Below, one piece after another: positions 1 through 9,294 of a DNA stretch of 44,570 nucleotides. How positions within the stretch are numbered: the first letter of the stretch is position 1; each line of letters begins with the position of its first letter. The stretch comes from an uncultured Pirellulaceae bacterium (GTDB lineage: Bacteria > Planctomycetota > Planctomycetia > Pirellulales > Pirellulaceae): the NCBI GenBank assembly GCA_905480235.1, contig CAJQPP010000081.1, forward strand, positions 1 through 44,570. Reading direction: 5' to 3'. A model generated the notes under the pieces. It saw only the letters and a list, made by a program, of their open reading frames with translations. It was not told the origin of the DNA and did no database searches. The translations under genes were made by a program, and so were the position numbers.

Positions 1-2490
1 GGTATTCCCGATGGCGAGTACTGGTTGGAAATCGTCGTAGATCCAGAAAGTCAGCTTCTGGAATCCGACGAAACGAATAACGTGACCCGGATTATTGTCG
101 ACATTACCGGCGGACCCGGTGATCAAGGGGATCGCTACGAACCAAACAACCGTTTTGGTACAGCGGCCAACATGGGCGTTGTCGCCAAACGACAGGAAGC
201 CGCGATTTCCATCCACACCGATCAGGATGAAGATTTTTACCAGTTCACTGCCGTCGAAGATGGCAGTTTTGAAATCACTGCTTCGTTCAGTCACGACCTT
301 GGGAACCTAGATACCTTCCTTTATGACTCCAACGAAAATTTAATTGCCAGTAGTACCACCAGCGATGATCTGGAAATCCTTTCCTTTGATGTCTTGGCGG
401 GTGAGACGTTCTACCTGCACATTGACGGGGTGGACGGGGCAACCAATGGGTACGAGCTCGATTTTGACGGCCCTGGTGATATTGTGACGGTAACGGTGCC
501 CAGCACGGATACGCCTGTTACCATCCCCGACGGAACGGGATCCAGCCAACCTGGTGCAGCCGCCATCAGCACCATCGATGGTGCCGATATCACGCTGACC
601 GACCTGAACCTGATTTTCGATGATCTCGATCATACCTGGCTAGGCGATTTGGAATTCCAGCTTACCTCACCGCAAGGCACGCAAGTCACGGTCATACATT
701 CCCAATGGGATGGTGGCGGACTGCTGGGCAGTGAAGACGATTTCAGGAACACGTTTTTAGACGATCAAGCCCCCGCCAATCTAGACGATGGTGTTGCACC
801 ATTTTCAGGCAACTTTAACGTGCAGCACACCAGCGTCTCAGCCAATCCGTTGGCAGCGTTCAACGGAGAATCAGCGCTCGGTAGCTGGACGCTCGAAATT
901 GTGGATTGGCACAGTGCCGACACGGGTACCCTCAATGCTTGGAGCCTGATGTTTTCCGGAATTGATAATAACCCGGGGGACGGGTTGGAACAAAACGATG
1001 CTTTTCCCCAAGCCAGTTGGTTGGGCCAGTTGGGCACGGCCCAAATCGACAACCTTTCCATTCATGTTCCGCAAGATCAAGACTTTTTCCGCTTTCAAGC
1101 TAAAGCAGTTGGCATTACAGAAATCGACATCACTTTTGATCATGCCGAAGGAAATCTGGATTTCTTTGTCTATGACGGTACTCTGTCGGAAATCGGCAGG
1201 AGTGATTCCACAACGGATAATGAGTCGTTAAGAATTCCTGTCCAACAAAACGACATCTATTACATACAAGTTTTTGGGTATACCGGAGACACTAACCCGA
1301 ATTACTCGCTAACCATCGATACACCGACGGTACCGTTTGAGACCGGTGCCTTGATGAATGTGAATCACGATTGGCAAACCGTCAATTTTAACCGCGAATT
1401 TGTGAACCCCGTGGTCGTATTGTCGCTCCCCACGATCCACGACGGCGAGCCGATTACGACACGCATTCAAAACGTAACGGGAACCGGTTTTGAGATGCAG
1501 GTCATGGAGTGGAACTACCTGAAAGGCGGCCATGCTTACGAGGAAATCGGTTATTTCGTCGTCGAAGCCGGGCAGCATCTTATGGATGACGGAACCATTC
1601 TTGAGGCGGGCATTCAAGAATCGGTGGGTCGAACTTTTACCAAATCGGTATTCCATGCACCCTTCGATTTCATTCCCGTTATTGTGGCTCAAATCGAGGC
1701 CAACCATGACACGGCTTTGACCCCACGTATTGCCGGAGCGAATGCGAGCGGTTTTGCCGTACGCGTCCAAGAGCAAGAAAGTGCCGACCCCAACTCGCCA
1801 GAACCGCTTGGTAACATCCATTACGTCGCGATTCTCGAAGGTACAGGCGACCTCAATGGCAAAAACTACGAAGTCGGTCGGGTCGATAATTCCAACGCCG
1901 GAACGACGTCGTTTGAAGTCCCTTTTGAAAGCCATCCGTTAATCTTCGGCAGTATTCAATCTTTCAAAGATTCCGACCCGGTCAATGTGAGATTGACTAG
2001 CTCAAGCAGCGATCAATTCGGTTATCTGTTTCAGGAAGATCAATCCTGGGACAGGGAAACAACCCACGGTGGCGAACAACTCGCTTATTTCGCCTTGGAC
2101 GGCAATTCGATGGGCCGGTCACTCGTCGCTGACACGAGCAACCATCCACAACAGCCTCGTTCCATTACTCCTGACACCGCCAAACCGCAGGGGAATAACG
2201 ATTGGCGATTCACGCAAGAACCCCTGCTGTCCAACCGTCTCGATCGCAGTATGAGTGCCGCTTTACCTTGGTTCCAACTCGCCTCCATGCCGGACGATTG
2301 CTTCCTTGATGGGCAACACCGATCCGCGAGAAAAACAGGCAATATCGCCGTTACTGATGCGGAGGTTTCCCCACCTCAAACGGGCCAACAAACGCTAGAC
2401 TTGGCGATGGAACAAGCCTTCTCGGAACATGAAACGCTCCGCGTAGAAACGATCATCGGCAAAACTTTCCCGGTGACCAAACGCATCTAA
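1..2490 (+). CDS. Secreted multidomain protein, 3' part (lysyl-oxidase-like end, PPC, P-domain, lectin-like repeats)
   Basis: The frame is open at base 1, so the 5' end lies outside the window; 829 residues are visible. Residues 1-33 (PDGEYWLEIVVDP, then ESDETNN) resemble the end of a bacterial lysyl oxidase catalytic domain; a CARDB-type module is the alternative. There follow a pre-peptidase C-terminal domain (about 40-155, starting DRYEPNN and containing DEDFYQF), a proprotein-convertase P-domain (about 160-320, with HTWLGDLEFQL and GSWTLEIVD), and a second PPC domain (about 325-440, DQDFFRFQA). Two repeats of roughly 110-130 residues come next, with NVNHDWQTV, FVNPVVV, GFEMQVMEW and YFVVEAGQH motifs that recall H-type lectin-like modules. 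The last 80 residues match nothing I know. No membrane anchor is visible at the C terminus. The role is probably extracellular matrix modification or binding; the catalytic part cannot be checked because it is outside the window. Confidence 0.8.
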   Translation, partial: GIPDGEYWLEIVVDPESQLLESDETNNVTRIIVDITGGPGDQGDRYEPNNRFGTAANMGVVAKRQEAAISIHTDQDEDFYQFTAVEDGSFEITASFSHDLGNLDTFLYDSNENLIASSTTSDDLEILSFDVLAGETFYLHIDGVDGATNGYELDFDGPGDIVTVTVPSTDTPVTIPDGTGSSQPGAAAISTIDGADITLTDLNLIFDDLDHTWLGDLEFQLTSPQGTQVTVIHSQWDGGGLLGSEDDFRNTFLDDQAPANLDDGVAPFSGNFNVQHTSVSANPLAAFNGESALGSWTLEIVDWHSADTGTLNAWSLMFSGIDNNPGDGLEQNDAFPQASWLGQLGTAQIDNLSIHVPQDQDFFRFQAKAVGITEIDITFDHAEGNLDFFVYDGTLSEIGRSDSTTDNESLRIPVQQNDIYYIQVFGYTGDTNPNYSLTIDTPTVPFETGALMNVNHDWQTVNFNREFVNPVVVLSLPTIHDGEPITTRIQNVTGTGFEMQVMEWNYLKGGHAYEEIGYFVVEAGQHLMDDGTILEAGIQESVGRTFTKSVFHAPFDFIPVIVAQIEANHDTALTPRIAGANASGFAVRVQEQESADPNSPEPLGNIHYVAILEGTGDLNGKNYEVGRVDNSNAGTTSFEVPFESHPLIFGSIQSFKDSDPVNVRLTSSSSDQFGYLFQEDQSWDRETTHGGEQLAYFALDGNSMGRSLVADTSNHPQQPRSITPDTAKPQGNNDWRFTQEPLLSNRLDRSMSAALPWFQLASMPDDCFLDGQHRSARKTGNIAVTDAEVSPPQTGQQTLDLAMEQAFSEHETLRVETIIGKTFPVTKRI

Positions 2491-2537
2491 ACCCGCGCCA
2501 CTGCCGGGGCCTGAGAGTTGGGCACTCCGGTTCTCGG

Positions 2538-5500
2538 TTACCGAGCATTGACAGCGGTTTGTTTTTGAATCAGCAGAGGGGTTTTTGTATTCTGATCAAT
2601 CGGATAATCCTGCTGCGTTCCATCGGGCCAACTGACTTGCAGACCGACGATGGGGTTGGCCGGATCATTGAGGATAAATACCTGAGGCGATGATTGCGAC
2701 AAGTAACCGGACCCTGCTGTTACTTCATGCACTTGCGTGCCCTGCACAGTGATCACTTTTAAGCGGCTGCCGACGCCGTCATGGTTTCCTGGCCCTGCAT
2801 CGAGCGTCACAGCCATAGGCTGTTTTCCGTCGGTCGGAGCCTGGTTAATCCAAGCACGCGAAGGGCCGTCGTTAACACTCATCAGCAAGTCGGGAATCGC
2901 GTCATCGTTAAAATCGGAGACGGTCAAAGCCATTCCCTGTCCGGGAACTGAAATCCCGGAAGCCTGCGGCGACAATGGCTGAAAATTGCCGGTTCCGTCA
3001 CCCAGCAATAGCGTGCTCAAGCCACCGTCCATTTGTCCCGTTTCGGGCTGTGGATTCATGAAATTTTGAGCGATGCAAAGATCCAAATTTCCGTCGCCAT
3101 TGAAGTCTCGCAACGCGGTGCCAAATCCCGGTGATATTTGAACCATCCGTGGCAACGCACGCAGTTCAAATTTTCCGCTGCCATCATTAACCAGCAGCAC
3201 CGACTGTAACTGGTTGGCTGTGTACCTTAACGAGTCATCCAAAGAATCTTCTGAATAAATTTGACCGACGTCTGCCAATGCAAATTCGTGATAGGTCGGA
3301 AATTTCTCTTTCAAAAACGGCATCGCATGAGAACTGCAACTGCGGCCGCGAATGGGATAGCAAATATCTCCTTCATACTCTGCCTCGACCAAATCCAAGG
3401 TTCCGTTTTTATCAAAGTCACCGGCAAATAAGGTCACCGGATGTTTGTCGTCGGCGTGATATTTGGTGTTCAGCCCAAAATTCATGGCCGCGAAATCCAG
3501 ATCGCCGTCGTTATCGATATCCCCGCTGGAAATCGAATTCCACCATCCTGACTGGGCGGCAAGGCCGGATGCTTCGGTGGCGTCTACCAACGTCCCGTTT
3601 TGATTTTTCAGTAATTTGACGGGTCCCCACTCCAAGGTAACCAGTAAATCAATCCATCCATCTTGATCGACATCGGACCATACAGAGCCCGTTACCAACC
3701 CAAGGTTTTTGAGGGGCAGCGCCTTTTCCTCGGAGACATCCACCAATTTGCCTCCATCGTTTTGCAGCAAATAAGAGTCGGCCGATAGTGGCCATTGCCG
3801 AGACTTAAATCGCGTCCCCACAAATAGATCGAGATCACCATCCCGATCGTAATCAGCCGCGGAAACCGAGCTGCCCGGCACGCGATGATCGGGTGTGGCA
3901 TCCAGCGGGGCGGCTGTAAATGCTCCGTTGCCATCGTTTAGGTAAAGTCGATCTCTTAAATATTCACTCTCCGCATCGCGCTCATATCCGCCACTCACGA
4001 CATAGAGATCAAGATCCTCGTCATTATCAACATCCAGAAAGACGGCGCCCATGTCTTCGAAACTGCGACTGTCGGCCAGTTTTTGTGGCGGGCCGAATTG
4101 CCCTGTCGAGGTTTGCAGCAGTAGTTTGCCGGAATTGCCTTGTGCCCCTCCGAAATAGCAATCCTCGCGACCATCATTGTTGACGTCACCCCAAGCCAGA
4201 CCGGGACCCAACTGGCTGAGCTTATTGGGCAACAGCGGCTGGTGCTGAAAATCATCGTACTCCAGTTCCGAATGCTTGATGATCAAACCGCTGGAAGTGG
4301 CGTCCGCAAACAGGGGGCTGATTTTGGCAACGGTTCGCGGTGATATCTGACCCTCGGTTCCTTCAGTGATCGTGACCAATTGATTCGCGGCAACGTTTTC
4401 AAACCGCTGTCGGATGCCACTCGGCCAGTCTACGGTGACATGTTCAACTTGAGTGTGATCCCCGAGACCGAAATGCAGTACCGGGTCGTCTGCCGACATG
4501 AATCCCCGTGAGGATGTTAGATAGCGAACCAGCTCTCCACCCTGCATGCCGACGGTCACCTTGGCGTCCAAGCCGAACCGGTTACTGGCGGTGCCTCGCA
4601 ATTGAATCAATAAGTTATGGCTCGACGAAATTTCGTTGCGGTAGATTCCCATGGGTTCATTCATGTTGTTAACCAACAAATCCAAATCGCCGTCGCGATC
4701 CAAATCAACGAGCGAGGCACCTTGGCTGACCCCTAAATGATCCACGCCCCAAGCTTCCGCGACATTCTCAAACGCCAAATCTCCCGAGTTTTTGAAGGCC
4801 AGATTTTTTTCTTTGAGCGGATCCATGGTTAAGAGTTGCTGCTCGGCGGCTTCCATATCCCCTTTCGCCACCATGGTCTTATAGGCATTGCCCGCATCGG
4901 AGTCATTCATATTTCGGCCGACTCCATTGGTAATAAAGAGATCCACTAATCCGTCACTATCCAAATCACCAAACTTGATCGACCATGTCCAATCTGTAGA
5001 ATCCAGCCCCGATAGATTGGCGGCTTCCTGCAACCGGTCTGCACCGGTATTGATCAGCAACGTATTGCGCATGAACTGGCGTGGTTTTCCCGTGGTCAAG
5101 AACCACGCAGAATTCCCCATCTCACCCATCGTAGTCTTCTGCTTGTAATGCGTCGTGCTAGACATATCTGCGACAAGAAAATCCAGCATGCCATCGTTAT
5201 TGATGTCAGCGGAATCCGCGCCCATCGAAAACCATGGGGTGTGCCCGACCGTCTCTCCGATGACGTCCTTGAATGTGCCATCTTGCTGATTTTTGTAGAG
5301 GTGGTCCGGAGACTTGAGGTCATTGGCAACGTACAGGTCCATCCAACCATCGCCGTTGTAATCCCACCAGGTTGCTGAGAGGCCCATATCATATCCGGCG
5401 ATTCCTGCGGCGTCAGTCACGTCCACAAAATTGCCTTGGCCGTCATTTTGGAACAAGCGATCTTTCTGACCGGCTTCCTGCACGCGGTCATCCAATAAAA

Positions 5501-6263
5501 AATACTGCTCAACAAAATCGGGATGTACAATGGAACGATCGCCCACCTTTCGAATTTTGATCTCTGGCTGCTCTTCCAGAATTGAAAAGATGCGATTGTT
5601 CACCAAGTACAAATCAAGATCGCCGTCGCGGTCGAAATCGGCAAACGAACACATCGTCGTGGCACCCTCAAATTGCACACCGCGAGCGTCCGCCTCCTCC
5701 TTGAATTGCCCGTTACCCTGATTGATAAAAAGCTGATTCGGGCCATCGATATTGCAAGCGTATAAATCCAACCAACCATCATTATTCACGTCCACGAATG
5801 CAGCGCCCGTGCCACGCAAGTCACCTCCGGTCAGGTCACCCGCAAGGGTCGTTACATCGGCAAATTGCCAAGGGGACGTCTGTCGGTAAAGACGGTTGGG
5901 ACCGTCTTGCGAAATGGCGTAAACATCCACCAGCCCATCGTTATCAAAATCACCCGTCGCCAAACCGGCGCCATTCAAAAGGTACTTACGCATGTTGGGA
6001 GCATCGAGTTGGTTGGCGAATTGCAAGCCTGTCTCAGCACCTGACAATTGCTGAAACTGCCCTGCTGATGCCTTCTCACCCGGCTCCAGTTTCTGATAAG
6101 ACACTCCGCCCGGTGGAATGGCGACTGCGGTCTTCGGGGGAATGGGTGGTTGGTCTGGGCCATTGCACCCAACCGCACTGAGCAACCCAACGAGGGCGAT
6201 CAAAAAGCCAATTAAAACAAACCGCGTCGAGAAAAACACTATCGATAAATCCTTACACAGCAT
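2538..6263 (-). CDS. VCBS/FG-GAP repeat lipoprotein with two ASPIC/UnbV domains (CRTAC1-like)
   Basis: This very large exported protein (1241 aa from the ATG; 1256 aa if the in-frame GTG at 6308 is used) begins with a hydrophobic signal segment ending in LLSAVGC, a plausible lipobox, so a lipoprotein is likely. The body holds many FG-GAP/VCBS calcium-type loops (DFDNDGLVDVY, DVNNDGWLDLY, DFDRDGDLDLYL and others), expected to build a beta-propeller. There are two ASPIC/UnbV modules, one mid-protein (SSRGFMSADDPVLHFGLG, then VDWPSG) and one at the end (GSGYLSQSSP, then VSWPDG), so the protein is two tandem propeller-plus-UnbV units. No catalytic motif is visible. Such proteins are abundant in planctomycetes and are thought to act in surface binding or matrix. 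The start is uncertain because neither candidate has a clear Shine-Dalgarno sequence. Confidence 0.88.
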   Translation of the reverse strand: MLCKDLSIVFFSTRFVLIGFLIALVGLLSAVGCNGPDQPPIPPKTAVAIPPGGVSYQKLEPGEKASAGQFQQLSGAETGLQFANQLDAPNMRKYLLNGAGLATGDFDNDGLVDVYAISQDGPNRLYRQTSPWQFADVTTLAGDLTGGDLRGTGAAFVDVNNDGWLDLYACNIDGPNQLFINQGNGQFKEEADARGVQFEGATTMCSFADFDRDGDLDLYLVNNRIFSILEEQPEIKIRKVGDRSIVHPDFVEQYFLLDDRVQEAGQKDRLFQNDGQGNFVDVTDAAGIAGYDMGLSATWWDYNGDGWMDLYVANDLKSPDHLYKNQQDGTFKDVIGETVGHTPWFSMGADSADINNDGMLDFLVADMSSTTHYKQKTTMGEMGNSAWFLTTGKPRQFMRNTLLINTGADRLQEAANLSGLDSTDWTWSIKFGDLDSDGLVDLFITNGVGRNMNDSDAGNAYKTMVAKGDMEAAEQQLLTMDPLKEKNLAFKNSGDLAFENVAEAWGVDHLGVSQGASLVDLDRDGDLDLLVNNMNEPMGIYRNEISSSHNLLIQLRGTASNRFGLDAKVTVGMQGGELVRYLTSSRGFMSADDPVLHFGLGDHTQVEHVTVDWPSGIRQRFENVAANQLVTITEGTEGQISPRTVAKISPLFADATSSGLIIKHSELEYDDFQHQPLLPNKLSQLGPGLAWGDVNNDGREDCYFGGAQGNSGKLLLQTSTGQFGPPQKLADSRSFEDMGAVFLDVDNDEDLDLYVVSGGYERDAESEYLRDRLYLNDGNGAFTAAPLDATPDHRVPGSSVSAADYDRDGDLDLFVGTRFKSRQWPLSADSYLLQNDGGKLVDVSEEKALPLKNLGLVTGSVWSDVDQDGWIDLLVTLEWGPVKLLKNQNGTLVDATEASGLAAQSGWWNSISSGDIDNDGDLDFAAMNFGLNTKYHADDKHPVTLFAGDFDKNGTLDLVEAEYEGDICYPIRGRSCSSHAMPFLKEKFPTYHEFALADVGQIYSEDSLDDSLRYTANQLQSVLLVNDGSGKFELRALPRMVQISPGFGTALRDFNGDGNLDLCIAQNFMNPQPETGQMDGGLSTLLLGDGTGNFQPLSPQASGISVPGQGMALTVSDFNDDAIPDLLMSVNDGPSRAWINQAPTDGKQPMAVTLDAGPGNHDGVGSRLKVITVQGTQVHEVTAGSGYLSQSSPQVFILNDPANPIVGLQVSWPDGTQQDYPIDQNTKTPLLIQKQTAVNAR

Positions 6264-6423
6264 GGGTTTAAGTACAATCCTATAATTAATCGCATCATTT
6301 CCGAGCACGAGATTATTTGTTTATAACAACTTCGGGAGGTAGACGCTCACAATCTCGACAAGTCAGCCAAACCCCACAACCGTCCTTTTCTCTGCGAAAT
6401 TCCCAAAATATCACAAGAGGAAC

Positions 6424-6451
6424 TTGACCGTTTGCTTATTTAGCCTATTTT
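6424..6451 (+). promoter_or_regulatory. Candidate sigma70-type promoter of the PEP-CTERM gene
   Basis: TTGACC (6424-6429) and TATTTT (6446-6451) are separated by 16 bp, about 100 bp before the ATG at 6556. The -10 is a weak match, so this is only a plausible promoter. Confidence 0.35.
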
Positions 6452-6555
6452 GGGTCCTACAGATTTTTTGTTTGATTCACTACAGATCAGTAGGTGCATT
6501 CGGCTTTAAGGCCCTGTATGCAGCACTACATTGATTATTTGTTTGGGGGGGAAGA

Positions 6556-7185
6556 ATGAGAAGGTATTTTACGGTAATGGGAGCACTCACCGCCGGCTTA
6601 TTGATGGCCAGCGGTGCGGTCGCTGACATCACCGACAATTCAGGAGCTGGCTTCAGTATTCCTGACAACAGTCCCGCAGGTATCACTAGCGATATCTCTA
6701 TCGGTGCGGACGAAACCATTACCGACGTTTCAGTTACGTTGTTTGGCGCCCAACACTCTTGGGTTGGAGATGTAACGGCAACGATCACCAATGGAACAGA
6801 AACAGCAGCACTGTTTGTTAGGGTCGGCGATCCTGGCGGAACATCTGGCGACTCATCTACTTTGGATGGGGATTACACATTCGCTGATGGTGGGGACGAT
6901 CTGTGGGCCGCTGCAGATGCCGCTGGATTCGGCGTGGCCATTCCTGTAGGCACCTATGCTCCCAGCGGAGTAGCCGATGCACCTGTCAGTTTGGCTGGCA
7001 CATTCGGTGGAGTCAGCACACAGGGAACATGGACGCTCTTCATGAGCGACGCTGCTCAAGGCGACACCGGATCGATCACGGGTTGGGGAATCTCATTTTC
7101 CTCAGGCGCTGCGATTCCTGAGCCCGGTTCTTTGGCTCTTCTGGGCGCCATGGGATTGGCTTGCATCGTACGACGACGACGATAA
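6556..7185 (+). CDS. P-domain protein with PEP-CTERM sorting signal
   Basis: This 209-residue exported protein has an N-terminal signal peptide (about residues 1-23), one proprotein-convertase P-domain-like fold (about 25-180; HSWVGDVTATI and GTWTLFMSDAAQGDTG match the P-domain core strands) and a classic PEP-CTERM tail: PEPGSL, a hydrophobic stretch and a terminal RRRR. PEP-CTERM tails are processed by an exosortase and send proteins to the envelope or exopolysaccharide matrix. The P-domain normally accompanies a protease but stands alone here, with no protease next to it, so the protein is probably structural or binding. The start is well supported by a purine-rich GGGGGGGAAGA directly before the ATG. 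A strong terminator follows, so the gene is probably monocistronic. The same fold occurs in the gene at 1-2490. Confidence 0.87.
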   Translation: MRRYFTVMGALTAGLLMASGAVADITDNSGAGFSIPDNSPAGITSDISIGADETITDVSVTLFGAQHSWVGDVTATITNGTETAALFVRVGDPGGTSGDSSTLDGDYTFADGGDDLWAAADAAGFGVAIPVGTYAPSGVADAPVSLAGTFGGVSTQGTWTLFMSDAAQGDTGSITGWGISFSSGAAIPEPGSLALLGAMGLACIVRRRR

Positions 7186-7214
7186 CTCGCCAAACAGTAA
7201 TGATTCGAAAACAC

Positions 7215-7245
7215 AAACCATCGCGTTTTCCGCGATGGTTTTTTT
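7215..7245 (+). terminator. Rho-independent terminator after the PEP-CTERM gene
   Basis: AAACCATCGCG (7215-7225) pairs with CGCGATGGTTT, with a short TTTTC loop and a run of T residues behind it. It starts about 30 bp after the stop at 7185. Confidence 0.85.
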
Positions 7246-7336
7246 ACGCGCTTTGCAAAATCAATATGCCTTTTGTTTAATGAGACGTGTCGTCGACTGA
7301 GGTTTTTTCAATTTAACGCATTGATTTTGGACAGAC

Positions 7337-8797
7337 ATGAAAACCACGTTGCTACCCATCATTCGATTCTTTGCATTACTCGCAATCATCCAATTGGCAC
7401 CGCCGAAATGGGTGACGGGTGAAGATTTCAATTTCTTGTTGATCATGGTAGATGACCTCGGCAAAGAGTGGATCAGTTGCTATGGGTCTGAGGATGTTAA
7501 AACCCCGCACATCGATGAGTTGGCAGCCGAGGGTATGCGATTCACCAACTATTACTGCATGCCACAATGCACGCCCTCACGCGTCACGTTACTGACCGGC
7601 CAGTATCCCTTTCGTCACGGATGGGTCAATCATTGGGATGTTCCCCGTTGGGGCGGTGGCTGCAGTTTCGACCCCGAAAAAAATCCCAGCTTCCCCAAGT
7701 CATTGCGTGAAGCAGGGTGGAAAACGGTTGTCGCCGGTAAGTGGCAGATTGATGATTTCCGCCAAGAACCGAAGGCGATGCAACAGGCTGGCTTTGACCA
7801 TTATTGCATGTGGACGGGATACGAAACCGGAAACCCTAAATCCGGGAAACGGTATCAGGATCCCTATATCTTCTGCGATGGAAAGAGTAGCTCGAGGCCC
7901 GGAAAATTCGGCCCAGACGTGTTTGCTGATTACTTGGTTGATTTTATAGATCAAGCGGATAACCAGCCCTTCTTTATGTACTTCCCCATGGTGCTAACTC
8001 ACGACCCTCTTGTGGCAACGCCGGCAGAACCCAAGGCGAATACCAAACTGGCAAAACACAAGGCCATGGTTCGCTACACGGACGAATTGGTAGGGCGTTT
8101 GCTGGACGCATTAGAAAAAAACCATCTTCGTAAGAAGACCATTGTTATTTTCACAACTGACAACGGTAGTAGCCAACGGATAACGGGCCATATCAATGGA
8201 GAAGCCATTCGCGGAGGTAAATCAAAAACTAGCGAGCAGGGAATATGTGTCCCTTTGATTGCCAGTTGCCCAGGTACGATCCCCTCCGGAGTCGTCTCGC
8301 AAGCGCTTGTGGACCTGACCGACCTTTCTACAACCCTTTGTGATTTAGCGGGCGTCCCTTGGAAAAACTCTAATCGCGATGGCCACAGTTTCCAGCCTGT
8401 TTTGCGGGGCGCTGCCGTGGACACCTCTCGGGAGTGGATCATGGCAATGGGCGGCGGCAATCATGCCAAATTAACCACGGCAGGAGTTGAAAATCAATAT
8501 TGGTTTCGAGATCGTGTGCTGAGAAACAAACACTACAAAATCTATATCGGTTCCGATCGAAAGCCTCAGAAACTTGTGCACCTAGCAAACGATCCCAACG
8601 AAATGGAAGATCTATTGGCTTCGAAGGACCCTGAGGTAAATACAGCGCGACGCATTTTTCGAAACGCGGTTGAGCAGATGCCAAAGCAGGACGCTGACCC
8701 AAAATACAGCCCGCTGTCTCAACGCCCTTGGTACCTGCAACCGACCACACCGAGCCAAGTATGGAAAGACGGTTTTCCAGGAAATCGTTTACCCTGA
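7337..8797 (+). CDS. Secreted sulfatase (formylglycine-dependent, arylsulfatase family)
   Basis: This 486-residue enzyme hydrolyses sulfate esters, probably on algal or other sulfated polysaccharides; the exact substrate cannot be read from the sequence. Residues 1-28 form a signal peptide. The family signature is complete: metal-binding Asp pair D39-D40 (LLIMVDDLG), the formylglycine motif C78-T-P-S-R followed by LLTG, then TTDNGSS with the second metal site and RGGKSKTSEQG near the C-terminal active-site region. Cys at position 78 means activation needs a formylglycine-generating enzyme, not present in this window. The length is normal for family S1 sulfatases. The gene stands between a terminator and a convergent membrane-protein gene and is probably transcribed alone. 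Function as a sulfatase is nearly certain; the subfamily is not. Confidence 0.95.
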   Translation: MKTTLLPIIRFFALLAIIQLAPPKWVTGEDFNFLLIMVDDLGKEWISCYGSEDVKTPHIDELAAEGMRFTNYYCMPQCTPSRVTLLTGQYPFRHGWVNHWDVPRWGGGCSFDPEKNPSFPKSLREAGWKTVVAGKWQIDDFRQEPKAMQQAGFDHYCMWTGYETGNPKSGKRYQDPYIFCDGKSSSRPGKFGPDVFADYLVDFIDQADNQPFFMYFPMVLTHDPLVATPAEPKANTKLAKHKAMVRYTDELVGRLLDALEKNHLRKKTIVIFTTDNGSSQRITGHINGEAIRGGKSKTSEQGICVPLIASCPGTIPSGVVSQALVDLTDLSTTLCDLAGVPWKNSNRDGHSFQPVLRGAAVDTSREWIMAMGGGNHAKLTTAGVENQYWFRDRVLRNKHYKIYIGSDRKPQKLVHLANDPNEMEDLLASKDPEVNTARRIFRNAVEQMPKQDADPKYSPLSQRPWYLQPTTPSQVWKDGFPGNRLP

Positions 8798-8828
8798 TGG
8801 GCCCTGTTTGCGGCTCATCTGGAATACT

Positions 8829-9116
8829 TCAAGTCGATTCCACTTGGTTACGCTGCTGCTTGTCCCGAAAAATTCGGTACAGAGCATTTCCCGCAATCGT
8901 GATCCAAACAACCTCTATAAAAATCGCACCGTAATTCGGGCGTGTGTACAAGGAAGCCAAGAGAAGCAGGGCACCGACCAAGTTCATCGCATGGAATCGC
9001 ATCCCATCAGTGGGTAACCACTTATTGGAAACAGCTGCGTAGGCCAGGCAAAGCAACAAGGACCCGAGCACTCCGACTCCGTCCATCCATCCCAATTCGT
9101 TCCAGACTTTCAACAT
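8829..9116 (-). CDS. Small integral membrane protein, CBU_0592-like family
   Basis: The protein has 95 residues from the ATG at 9116, which I prefer because a GGGGTGG Shine-Dalgarno-like run lies just upstream; an in-frame start at 9206 would add 30 residues. Three hydrophobic segments are visible: GVGVLGSLLLCLAYAAVS, NLVGALLLLASLYT and AIFIEVVWITIAGNALY. The pattern AMNLVGALLLLASLYTRPNY, then IEVVWI and LYR, is typical of the CBU_0592-like (formerly DUF) membrane family. No function is known for it. It lies downstream of the nrdB terminator on the same strand and converges with the sulfatase gene, overlapping neither. Confidence 0.75.
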   Translation of the reverse strand: MLKVWNELGWMDGVGVLGSLLLCLAYAAVSNKWLPTDGMRFHAMNLVGALLLLASLYTRPNYGAIFIEVVWITIAGNALYRIFRDKQQRNQVEST

Positions 9117-9183
9117 CTGCCACCCCGCAATGTGTATCCAGTGAGCTTTTAACGCTATTAAAGTGACCCCCGCCCATGAAAAA

Positions 9184-9216
9184 ACCCGGTGCCCCAAGAG
9201 GAGCACCGGGTCTGTT
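9184..9216 (-). terminator. Bidirectional terminator downstream of nrdB
   Basis: ACCCGGTGC (9184-9192) and GCACCGGGT (9203-9211) form a 9-bp GC-rich stem with a 10-nt loop. On the minus strand it is followed by TTTTTT, on the plus strand by CTGTTTTT. It lies about 80 bp after the nrdB stop and probably ends the nrdAB transcript. Confidence 0.85.
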
Positions 9217-9294
9217 TTTCATTAATCATTTTCGTCCCGCCGAGGGGCAAACGTCTGTGTGCGATATCAATCACTTCACAGAGGTGATGCGGCG

